Of a DNA stretch of 64,000 bases, positions 56,758-64,000 are shown in pieces. The translations under genes were made by a program, and so were the position numbers. The notes under the pieces were generated by a model. That model was not told where the DNA came from, did not search any database, and saw only the letters and a list, made by a program, of their open reading frames with translations. The DNA comes from Paragyromitra xinjiangensis (Eukaryota; Ascomycota; Pezizomycetes; Pezizales; Discinaceae). The DNA lies in assembly GCA_038503065.1 (NCBI GenBank), contig JBCAMK010000014.1:1612001-1676000 (forward strand), given 5' to 3'. The first letter of the stretch is position 1. Every line of letters starts with the position of its first letter.

Positions 56758-57370
56758 AAGCTCAGCAGCAGGCTCGGAATAGGAGGAGTAGGAGGAGTAG
56801 GATGCAGCGGGGCAAGCAGGAGGATGCGGGGACTCGTTCGATGTATATAGATCCATTAGATAGTCAATAATTAGTCAAAATAATTTTCAAAACCTGAGTG
56901 ACAGCGTGACATCAGTGAATTGAGTAGGGTGACAGGTATAACTTATGCTTCTCAACAGCTCTCCATGCCACGTTAGGAGTGCCTATATCGATCTCCTAGA
57001 GTCTCCCGGAGTGCTTGCTGGCTCCTCCCAGTGCCTCCCGAAGGAGGTTGGTCACCATTCGCTCCTCCAGGTAGGCACATTTTTTCCAGGAGTCTCCAGC
57101 GCCTCCCGAGCCTCCCGAGCCTCCTGGAGCTGAGGGAGGAAATAATTATTTTTGCTGATGTGTCCCTGGAGGATTGGCCCCGATGGACTTATCAAGAGCA
57201 CAACCAAGAGGGCCTTTGACCCCTCAAGAAAGAGAACGTCGCGCCCGAGCAGGGCTTTGTTTTTATTGTGGACAGAGCGGACACTCTGTTAAAGAATGTC
57301 CAAATAAACGTCCAGCTAGGATAGCAGCAGCCAGAATGGAGGAAGTGGAAGAAGTGGAGGAAATTGAGTT

Positions 57371-57418
57371 GGGAAAAGAGTAAACCATGGCCTATCAAGT
57401 GGCCTAGTCCATGGTTTT
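57371..57418 (+). promoter_or_regulatory. Programmed -1 ribosomal frameshift signal at the gag-pol junction
   Basis: The heptamer GGGAAAA (57371-57377), read G-GGA-AAA in the gag frame, fits the X-XXY-YYZ slippery rule and lies 3 bases before the gag stop. The pol frame is -1 relative to gag and is open from here. An inverted repeat AAACCATGG..CCATGGTTT (57382-57390 and 57410-57418) would form a stem 4 nt downstream of the heptamer, the usual stimulator position. The inference is that a minority of ribosomes make Gag-Pol. Confidence 0.75.
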
Positions 57419-60400
57419 CCTAATGTTTTCTCTTTGTCTGCATTTTCAGTTTTTGGCTTTTCAGTGTCCGATGTGTTGTTGGAAAAGAAACTTGATAATG
57501 AACATTTTTTGATTTCTTGTACCTTGTCTACCGAAAATAAATCAGTTTCTACCTTCGCACTCGTTGACACTGGAGCCTCTGCTTATGCCTTCATTGATGA
57601 ATCTTTCGCGCGCCACCATTCTTTTGATCTTTTGCCTTTGAAAACCCCCCGTAACGTTGAAGTTATTGATGGGACTCCCATATCATCCGGAAAAGTCACC
57701 CATATGATCAAATTGGACATGGACGTAGGAGGACATCATGAGTTCTCCCCCTTCTTTGTTACTTCATTAGGGGCATACCCTATTGTCCTCGGGTTACCAT
57801 GGCTACAACTCCACGATGTCCACCTACAATTTGCACAACGGACCCTTACTTTTGATTCCCTCCTCTGTCATAAATGTTGCCTTAAGGAAGGCACCCCCGT
57901 CACCGTCAAAGGCATTTCTGTCGACCTGGGAAAAACAGATGTCTGTGCCGTTAAGGCCGTCAATATGAAGAAACTTTTGAAACGCAAAGGAATCCAAATC
58001 TTCTCGGTCACACTGAAAGACATCGAACTTGCATTAAAGAAGAAAGACGCCCTGGATCCCAAGGAAGTGGTGCCTAGCCAATACCATGATTATTTGGACG
58101 TATTTTCTGAAAGCAAAGCCAATACTCTCGCCCCCCACCGACCATATGATCATAAAATCATCCTTCAGGAAGGATGTGCTCCACCCTTCAGCCCTCTATA
58201 TGGAATGTCGAGAGGAGAGCTGGAAGTAATGAAAGAGAGCCTGGAAACAGATTTGAAACGACAATTCATAGAACCCAGTTCTTCACCTGCCGGTGCACCA
58301 GTCCTTTTTGTTAGGAAACCAGGAGGGGGCCTCAGATTTTGTGTCGATTATAGGGGACTAAACGCTGTTACCATCAAAGATCGTTATCCATTACCATTAA
58401 TCAGAGAAACTTTGGACCGTCTCTGCAAGGCCCGTTGGTTCACCAAACTCAATCTTAAACATGCGTACCATTTGGTAAGGATCAACAAAGGAGACGAATG
58501 GAAAACAGCTTTCAGAACGAGATATGGTCACTTCCAGTATAACGTCATGCCCTTTGGTCTCACAAATGCCCCTGCCACTTTCCAACGTTTTATCAACGAC
58601 ACCCTCCGAGATTACCTGAACCTGTTCTGCACCGCATACCTTGATGACATCCTCATCTATAGCGATTCATTGGAAGAACATGAAGAGCATGTAAGGAAGG
58701 TCCTAGAATCACTGAGAAAAGCAGGACTGTATCTAGAACCACGAAAATGTCACTTCCATGCCACGGAGACAACATATCTCGGTCTAATCATTACTCGAGA
58801 CGGCATCAAGATGGACCCCAAGAAAGTGCAAGCTATCCTCGAATGGGAGACCCCACAATCAGTGAAAGATATCCAAGGGTTCCTAGGTTTCGCGAATTTC
58901 TATCGACGATTTATCCTTGGGTACTCCAAGATAGTAACACCACTAACGACGTTGACCAAAAAAGAGGTTAAGTTCCTATGGTCACCAGAATGCCAGGAAG
59001 CATTTGATAAACTCAAACGCATGTTTTCCTCCGCCCCAATCCTGATACACTTCGACCCAGAAAAAGACATTATTGTGGAAACAGATGCATCAGACTACGT
59101 TTCTGGAGGGATCCTATCCCAATACGGTCCTGATGGCCTCCTTCACCCCATTGCGTTTTATTCCAAAAAACATTCCCCAGCTGAATGTAACTACGAAATC
59201 TATGATAAAGAATTGTTAGCAATCGTGAGAGCATTTGAGGAATGGAGACCAGAATTAGAAGCAACTAAGGACCCCATTTCAGTACTATGCGATCACAGAA
59301 ACCTGGAATATTTCATGTCGACAAAGCTCCTCAACCGTCGCCAAGCCCGCTGGTCTGAATTTTTATCCTGTTTTAATTTTAAAATTATCTATCGACCAGG
59401 AAAACAAAGCGGAAAACCAGACGCATTAACAAGAAGGTCAGGAGACCTACCTAAAGAGGGGGATGAACGCCTGTCAAGTCAAATTCAGACGGTGCTGAAA
59501 AAAGAAAATCTTGATCCTAAGCTAAGTTTGTTCGCGGGTTCTTTGTTAAATGAATCCGTTGAAGGAATGTCCACACTGGAAAAGCTGTTCAAAGATGCCT
59601 ATAAAACTGACCCGTTTCCAAAAAAGGTACTCAAGATGCTCAACGATAAAGTTCAACAGTCCAAAGAAATTTCTTTAGCGGAATGTTCCGATGATGAAGG
59701 GAGACTTCGTTACCGAGACCGACTTTTTGTCCCCGATCATTCTGATCTTCAACTTTATTTAGTTAAACAACATCACGATACACCCGCAGCAGGACATCCT
59801 GGAAGAACAAAGACCTTTGACCTCCTTGCCAGGAAGTATTATTGGCCAAAGATGAGACAATATGTCGAAAGATATGTCCGAAATTGCCATACCTGTAGCC
59901 GAAGTAAAGCGCCTCGCCACGCACCCTACGGAGTATTACGCCCGCTACCCATCCCAGAACGACCCTGGAAGGACATTTCAATGGATTTTGTTACAGGACT
60001 ACCAGAAAGCAATGGGTTCGATGCTGTACTGGTAGTAGTGGATCGATTATCCAAAATGCGACACCTGATCCCATGCCATACTACTACAGGATCTGAAGAC
60101 CTCGTTCAATTGTATCTCGATTATGTTTGGAAACTCCATGGCTTACCGAAATCTATTGTATCGGATCGTGGTACCCAGTTTGTTTCGAAGTTTTGGAAAT
60201 CCCTCTGCACCCGTCTGAAAATTGATGTCAGATTATCTACAGTGTTCCACCCTCAGACTGATGGACAAACGGAAAATGCCAACGCAGTCATGGAACAGTA
60301 CCTTCGAGCGTTTGTATCATATCAACAAGATGACTGGGCCCAATGGTTATCGTCGGCGGAATTCGCAGCCAATAACGCCACCTCCGAATCCACACGATTA

Positions 60401-61072
60401 TCACCTTTCTTTGCGAATTATGGATTTGACCCTGATTTTGATGTGGAACTCCAAGAAAACTATGGACCAAGCAATACGCATGCGGAGGACATAGCAGATA
60501 AGATGAAGGAACTCCATGAAACCTTGGTCTTGGAAATGCAGTATGCCCAAGCAAGATATGAAGAATATGCTAATCGAACCCGAGTCCCTGCACCGAAGTA
60601 TAACGTCGGTGATGAAGTTTGGTTATCTACTAAAAACTTTAGAACCAAACGACCTTCACGCAAGCTGGACCATAAACGAATCGGCAAGTTCAAAGTTAAG
60701 CGTGTGGTTAGCCCTTATGCCTATGAACTCGAACTCCCTGATACTATGAATGTGCACCCTGTATTCCATGTATCGTTGATGGACCTCGCACCCAACGACC
60801 CTGTTCCTGGTCAAGAAATACTTCCCCCACCCCCGGTTGAAATTGAAGGAGAACAGGAATGGGAAGTTGAAGAGGTTCTGGATTCTAGGAAACGAGGGAG
60901 AGGAGTTCAATATTTGGTAAAATGGACTGGTTACCCCCAAGCGGAATGGAGGCCATCTTCAATCTTCGATCTTGACGAATCACAATCTGTTAACGATTTC
61001 CATCGTCGCTATCCTAACAAACCTCGCCCGTCCGGTTATTCAACTGAGTCCTCGGAGGACCTCGGACCTTGA
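57371..61072 (+). CDS. Element A Pol polyprotein (protease, RT, RNase H, integrase, chromodomain)
   Basis: Uninterrupted frame of about 1230 codons with no good ATG at its start, so expression by -1 frameshifting from gag is likely. Domains in order: aspartic protease L-V-D-T-G-A-S (about 57560); reverse transcriptase with C-V-D-Y-R-G-L-N, catalytic Y-L-D-D-I-L-I-Y-S (about 58640) and F-L-G-F-A-N-F-Y-R-R-F; RNase H with V-E-T-D-A-S-D (about 59080); integrase HHCC zinc region (C-H-T-C), catalytic core M-D-F-V-T-G-L, D-R-G-T-Q-F and H-P-Q-T-D-G-Q-T-E-N (about 59990-60270); C-terminal chromodomain with V-Q-Y-L-V-K-W-T-G-Y (about 60900). All expected catalytic acids are present, so this Pol could still be active in trans. 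Confidence 0.95.
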   Translation, partial: GKRVNHGLSSGLVHGFPNVFSLSAFSVFGFSVSDVLLEKKLDNEHFLISCTLSTENKSVSTFALVDTGASAYAFIDESFARHHSFDLLPLKTPRNVEVIDGTPISSGKVTHMIKLDMDVGGHHEFSPFFVTSLGAYPIVLGLPWLQLHDVHLQFAQRTLTFDSLLCHKCCLKEGTPVTVKGISVDLGKTDVCAVKAVNMKKLLKRKGIQIFSVTLKDIELALKKKDALDPKEVVPSQYHDYLDVFSESKANTLAPHRPYDHKIILQEGCAPPFSPLYGMSRGELEVMKESLETDLKRQFIEPSSSPAGAPVLFVRKPGGGLRFCVDYRGLNAVTIKDRYPLPLIRETLDRLCKARWFTKLNLKHAYHLVRINKGDEWKTAFRTRYGHFQYNVMPFGLTNAPATFQRFINDTLRDYLNLFCTAYLDDILIYSDSLEEHEEHVRKVLESLRKAGLYLEPRKCHFHATETTYLGLIITRDGIKMDPKKVQAILEWETPQSVKDIQGFLGFANFYRRFILGYSKIVTPLTTLTKKEVKFLWSPECQEAFDKLKRMFSSAPILIHFDPEKDIIVETDASDYVSGGILSQYGPDGLLHPIAFYSKKHSPAECNYEIYDKELLAIVRAFEEWRPELEATKDPISVLCDHRNLEYFMSTKLLNRRQARWSEFLSCFNFKIIYRPGKQSGKPDALTRRSGDLPKEGDERLSSQIQTVLKKENLDPKLSLFAGSLLNESVEGMSTLEKLFKDAYKTDPFPKKVLKMLNDKVQQSKEISLAECSDDEGRLRYRDRLFVPDHSDLQLYLVKQHHDTPAAGHPGRTKTFDLLARKYYWPKMRQYVERYVRNCHTCSRSKAPRHAPYGVLRPLPIPERPWKDISMDFVTGLPESNGFDAVLVVVDRLSKMRHLIPCHTTTGSEDLVQLYLDYVWKLHGLPKSIVSDRGTQFVSKFWKSLCTRLKIDVRLSTVFHPQTDGQTENANAVMEQYLRAFVSYQQDDWAQWLSSAEFAANNATSESTRLSPFFANYGFDPDFDVELQENYGPSNTHAEDIADKMKELHETLVLEMQYAQARYEEYANRTRVPAPKYNVGDEVWLSTKNFRTKRPSRKLDHKRIGKFKVKRVVSPYAYELELPDTMNVHPVFHVSLMDLAPNDPVPGQEILPPPPVEIEGEQEWEVEEVLDSRKRGRGVQYLVKWTGYPQAEWRPSSIFDLDESQSVNDFHRRYPNKPRPSGYSTESSEDLGP

Positions 61073-61083
61073 GGAGGGGCTAC

Positions 61084-61593
61084 TGTCACGGCTCGGGTAG
61101 TTTAGTTGGTAAGTTACTTGGTCATTGACGTCTTGTATCCATGGGTCACGTGTTCGGTTCCTGTTGTGGTGGTTTTCGTTTGGGTTCTATGTTGTTCGGT
61201 TGTTAGGACTATGCGTCGCAGGCTTAGTGTTGGGATTTCCTTATTCGGTTATGGGTTCATGTCGGTCGGAAGGTTTCGGTTGCGTTGTGTTTCCTTTTCT
61301 GGTAGTGTTTGTTTGGTTGCGAGTCACGTTGGCGAGAAGGAAGGGTTTAGGGTTGATGGATTCAGGGGGATAAATAGGCGAGCTGTTGGCGAGTGTTGGT
61401 GGTTTCTTTCCTTTCTTCTTCATCCTGTATCTTGTTCAATACACCTCGTATAAACCTTGACCCACGTCCTCCCACGTCCGTAACGATTCCTCGAACTTAG
61501 AGTATATTGTGTGACGGATAGTCACCGTGCACTAAGTACCTGGTTGAGTTGCGTGATACCTGTGTTTCCTCGTCCCTGGGCTCGTCCGTAACA
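61084..61593 (+). repeat. 3' LTR of element A
   Basis: 510 bp, TGTCACGG..CGTAACA, directly after the polypurine tract and 11 bp after the pol stop codon. It is followed by the right GAGAT duplication. Confidence 0.95.
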
Positions 61594-61842
61594 GAGATAG
61601 TGGTATTATTGGGCAGCGAGATAGTTAAAACTTTTACTAGTACCTCACTCTCATTAAATAAAATAGTGATGGCTTTGTTTGTTTTGACTCGAAAATCGCT
61701 CTTCTATCTACTATTATAAACAATGTTGTTGGGGGAACCGTGATCAGTGTGAAAAATTTCGTTGTGAGGGCGACCATGATCAAAGCAACATGTGGCAAAC
61801 TAGTTAAGACAGTAGAGCTATGGTTGAGAGTGTTTTAACTGA

Positions 61843-61930
61843 AGGTTTTACCTTTTCGCTGGCATTAAATGAAATTGGATGGCATCCGGAAGGTTTACGC
61901 CAAGGGCGCTGGCATTGAAAAGGTTTTCTC
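61843..61930 (-). repeat. MULE right terminal inverted repeat
   Basis: Inverse partner of 30786-30873, ending GGTTTTCTC directly before the right copy of the AATTTCCATT target duplication. The transposase promoter should lie between this repeat and the transposase ATG, in sequence now split by the MITE and element A. Confidence 0.9.
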
Positions 61931-62066
61931 AATTTCCATTGCTATAGAGCTACATGCTTTGTTGAAAACAAAAATAAACCAAGAAACCATCCCTGAAACA
62001 ATACAGAGCTATCATAAAAGATGGCAAAAGACATACGCTCAAAAGAAAACCCCATAATCCTTCGAA

Positions 62067-62810
62067 TCAGCCTTTGAAAGAATCCGCAATCAGTGCTAAA
62101 CGTGCCACCGTATTTGCTTTTGCTTCCTCCTCTCTCCATCCCGTCTTACTCCCCTCACTCCTGATTCTCAAAAGCTCCTCGCCCAAGACTCTCACAGGCC
62201 GCAGCATCTCCTCACTCGCTATCAGCTCCGAATACTGCGCCAGCGATTCATCCACCAGTATCGCTTCCATATAAGTCGCTGGGACCTTAGTCCCCGACTC
62301 CTTCACCGAGCCTTTCGTTGCCGTCAACGACTCGATGTATACCGACACCGACACCGAGAACGGGGCCACGCACGACGTCCAGTGCTGCGTTCCGTCCGTT
62401 TCCGAGGCCTCCAAGGCCTCTGCGTAGTTCTTCGTTTGCACTACCATGTACGGGGATAACTGTTCTTTCAGCAGCTTGTAATCGCTTGCGGCTTCTTCTT
62501 TATAGTCTTCTGGAATGTCCGAAAGTGGGGGGACCGTGATCCCTCGTTTGCGCGCTATCTCCTTCGTGACGTCGAGGAAGCTCCGGACCGAAGCGTACAT
62601 GGGGATGAGACCCTCGTTGAGGAGTCGGGTCTCGCTGGGCGGTACGAGGAGGATCAGTTTCGGTATGTGGTGCAGATGCAGGCGGGTAAATAAAATGTCA
62701 TTCAAGAGCATATAATCTAGGCTTGGAGCAGGAGTGGTAGTAGCGGGAGAGGTTGTGATGTCGCCACCGGGGAGGGCGGCGAGAGACCAAATATTGTGAA
62801 GGGCAGACAT
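62067..62810 (-). CDS. Conserved-looking protein of unknown function
   Basis: Single-exon frame of 247 residues from the ATG at 62810 (TCAATGTCTGCC). It is soluble and mostly helical, with an early region M-L-L-N-D-I-L-F-T-R-L-H-L-H-H-I-P-K-L-I-L-L-V-P-P and a long helical middle. The C-terminus (E-E-E-A-K-A-N-T-V-A-R-L-A-L-I) is amphipathic. No signal peptide, membrane helix or catalytic motif was recognised, and I cannot name the family. The MULE duplication lies about 130 bp beyond the stop codon, so the insertion may have altered the 3' untranslated region or polyadenylation but not the protein. A TTTTATAC motif near 62875 could serve as TATA. Confidence 0.7.
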   Translation of the reverse strand: MSALHNIWSLAALPGGDITTSPATTTPAPSLDYMLLNDILFTRLHLHHIPKLILLVPPSETRLLNEGLIPMYASVRSFLDVTKEIARKRGITVPPLSDIPEDYKEEAASDYKLLKEQLSPYMVVQTKNYAEALEASETDGTQHWTSCVAPFSVSVSVYIESLTATKGSVKESGTKVPATYMEAILVDESLAQYSELIASEEMLRPVRVLGEELLRIRSEGSKTGWREEEAKANTVARLALIADSFKG

Positions 62811-64000
62811 TGAAGTAGTAGTGGGTTTGGGTTTAGGGAGTGGAATGGGTCGTGGGAGCTACGGGATGGGCGTTTTATACGAGAGCAGTCGAGCGCTCGA
62901 CTCTTGGGAAGTGGGCGAGGGGAATCGTGGAGCCTAGAAGCCAATGATCGTGTCTGCTCTTGCAGGACCTTCACTTCCCTTTTGGGCACTCTGCAGACAG
63001 ATCTTTCGCTGTATACATATCTCCAGTTATATACTCCACTAAACCTTAAGGTTTATACCGAGCTAACCGCACGTAATCCTAAATCACACCGGATCTACCG
63101 GATCCACGCGTTCTCAACTTATCTAACCCTGTTTTCAAGGAGGGGCACCAGTCAGCGATACACGATTCCTCGGCACCGGCGACCACATAATTATACTGCA
63201 AGACAGTGCAAAGATGACTGTGTACAGTAAACCTTCAGTACACGTCATCGAAAATTCGATGGCTACCCGACAGGTGAATAGACCTGAAATGCGTGAATGA
63301 AATATCTATCTATCTATCTAAATAGACCTGAAGTCTTGGCCAGGTCTTAGCGACGAGTGATTTTTGGTGATACCGAGAATATAGCCCATAGAGAGAGAAA
63401 CGACTGTTATATAACCGCATTACTAGATGAAGTTCTTTAACATTCAATAAGTAACCTTTCTGCTTTTTGAACATCCCGGCAGATAATACGATAGCAAGGC
63501 AACATGGCGTATACGTAATTAACTGCGAAGCGACGATGATCGTCAAAGAACGAAGAATCATGGGCTGCACAAAATTAGTGGCTTCTATAACTAAGCACCA
63601 TGCCTACTGAGTAACGTGTTAGAACTCTAGCCCTGTAAGGCTCACTAGCAAGCCAATAGGAACGGTGGCTTACCCGGGGATCAAAAGCAACGGTCTTGAA
63701 GATACACTAAATTAATACCTATTAAAACAAGCATAGAGCTTCGCTCGGCGCCTCCGTCGTGCGTGATAATCTTGATCCGTAATCAATAAAGGCTACTTAA
63801 GTCTCCAACCAGTGGGACGGGTTTTCCCAATCTTGGGTAGAGAGATTAGTGGACTTAAGCTTAGATTGCAGGCTCAAACTCCTCGAGCCTAAAGTCGCGC
63901 GAGCCCGAGCCAACTCGAGTTCGAATCTTAATCAAGGTTAGGAGGGAGAAGCGCAAAGTTGGCCTGGAGGTGGATTCCTGGCAACTGGAAGATAGGGATG
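62811..64000. other. Right-hand intergenic region
   Basis: Upstream of the gene ending at 62067. It holds an (ATCT)n microsatellite at about 63301-63320 and no supported gene. Frames of up to 108 codons have no recognisable features. Confidence 0.5.
63301..63320. repeat. ATCT microsatellite
   Basis: Five tandem copies of the tetranucleotide ATCT, likely variable in length between strains. Confidence 0.9.

Larger units (their letters stand above)
44213..57160. mobile_element. TIR element in element A gag, itself carrying LTR element B
   Basis: 18-bp terminal inverted repeat CATCAGCAAAAATAATTA at 44213 and, inverted, ending at 57160. TG is duplicated at 44211-44212 and 57161-57162. Subtracting element B leaves about 1.82 kb without a transposase frame, so it is non-autonomous. 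The left part is rich in CTCCCGGAG/CCTCCAGG words and the right part in CCTCCCGAGC words (subterminal inverted repeats); the interior holds the 12-bp array. Its right part matches the fragment at 29277-29741. Confidence 0.9.
43048..57383 (+). pseudogene. Element A gag, split by a TIR element
   Basis: The frame runs 43048-44211, is interrupted by the insertion at 44213-57160, and resumes at 57163. Excising the insertion with one TG copy restores the reading P-S-H-V-P-G-G-L-A-P-M-D in frame, giving about 461 codons. The capsid-like region (about residues 170-330) shows P-D-P-L-E-F-T-G, A-Q-L-R-L-K-F and F-G-D-P-D; the zinc knuckle C-F-Y-C-G-Q-S-G-H-S-V-K-E-C lies at 57255-57305. An alternative start at 43225 (ACCATGG) has better context. 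Gag ends at TAA 57381-57383, just after a -1 slippery heptamer. Confidence 0.85.
41447..61593 (+). mobile_element. Ty3/gypsy chromovirus A, host of several nested insertions
   Basis: 510-bp LTRs: the 5' copy is 41447-41931 plus 42968-42992 (split by a solo LTR), the 3' copy is 61084-61593. GAGAT is duplicated at 41442-41446 and 61594-61598. I see four differences between LTRs, all transitions (about 0.8%). A purine tract GAGGAGGGGCTAC precedes the 3' LTR. Gag and pol are otherwise open, so before its insertions this was probably an active element of about 6.2 kb. No TGG-type tRNA primer site follows the 5' LTR (CTATACAGGATCTCC instead). The target itself carried a 24-bp tandem repeat of AGTGGTATTAT..AGCGAGAT, still seen on both sides. 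Confidence 0.93.
30786..61930 (-). mobile_element. Mutator-like element (MULE), outermost layer of a nested structure
   Basis: An 88-bp terminal inverted repeat begins GAGAAAACCTTTTCAATGCC at 30786 and is matched, inverted, at 61843-61930. The 10-bp direct repeat AATTTCCATT flanks the element at 30776-30785 and 61931-61940, in line with the 8-11-bp duplications of Mutator elements. Inside is one transposase gene (minus strand). Later insertions are chromovirus C (31991-40069), a 245-bp MITE (41146-41390) and chromovirus A (41447-61593). Subtracting these and their target duplications leaves about 2.7 kb, a normal size for a compact fungal MULE. The element sits about 130 bp beyond the stop codon of the host gene at 62067-62810. 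The boundary call is strong because TIRs, duplication and transposase agree. Confidence 0.9.

Overview
The window looks like nuclear DNA of a filamentous ascomycete (Pezizomycotina), although the species cannot be named from sequence alone. Genes have short introns (45-70 bp, one of 224 bp) with GT..AG ends and CTAAC/TACTAAT-like branch sites. tRNA genes have small introns one base 3' of the anticodon. Host protein families (AKTIP-like E2 variant, HNH_2, CYSTM, ankyrin, vWA) and chromodomain Ty3/gypsy elements also fit a fungus.

Left part (1-28.1 kb): ordinary but sparse host DNA. In order: an ankyrin-repeat protein cut by the window edge (1-1683, -); a four-exon RG-rich protein with a possible ADP-ribosyltransferase-like C-terminus (2952-5193, -); a three-exon E2-like protein without a catalytic cysteine (7626-8519, +); a coiled-coil protein (9766-10602, +); tRNA-Ala(UGC) (11722-11818, -); a two-exon vWA-like protein (12279-15687, -); a possible beta-trefoil protein (17094-17691, -); a gene-poor stretch of about 5 kb; tRNA-Ala(AGC) and tRNA-His(GUG) at 22.6-23.0 kb; an HNH_2 protein (25208-26419, -); and a CYSTM tail protein (27142-27570, +). 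The last host gene is at 62067-62810 (-).

Right part (28.2-61.9 kb): mobile DNA. A cluster of TIR elements at 28184-29741 is followed by one 31-kb nested structure whose outermost layer is a Mutator-like element (MULE, 30786-61930). It has 88-bp terminal inverted repeats and an AATTTCCATT direct repeat on both sides. Removing the later insertions leaves a MULE of about 2.7 kb with a 561-codon transposase frame. Into it inserted: (i) chromovirus C (31991-40069, minus orientation, TSD AATAG), inside the transposase gene and itself hit by a 376-bp foldback element; (ii) a 245-bp MITE just upstream of the transposase start; (iii) chromovirus A (41447-61593, TSD GAGAT). Element A received a 1031-bp solo LTR in its 5' LTR (TSD GTTTC) and a TIR element in gag (44213-57160, TSD TG). 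That TIR element received Ty3/gypsy-like element B (44636-55755, TSD CCGC), whose 400-bp LTRs look identical, so B is the youngest LTR element.

Most notable: element B carries, beyond integrase, a roughly 3-kb accessory coding region with motifs like a 2-oxoglutarate/Fe(II) dioxygenase (HxD, distal HG, downstream Arg) and a basic C-terminus. B also repeats a GTCGAC-centred palindrome seven times across LTRs and coding sequence. Three elements share CATCAGCAAAA termini and 2-bp target duplications (TA, TG/CA), and removing them restores the disrupted gag frames. Element A has a textbook -1 frameshift heptamer followed by an inverted repeat at its gag-pol junction.
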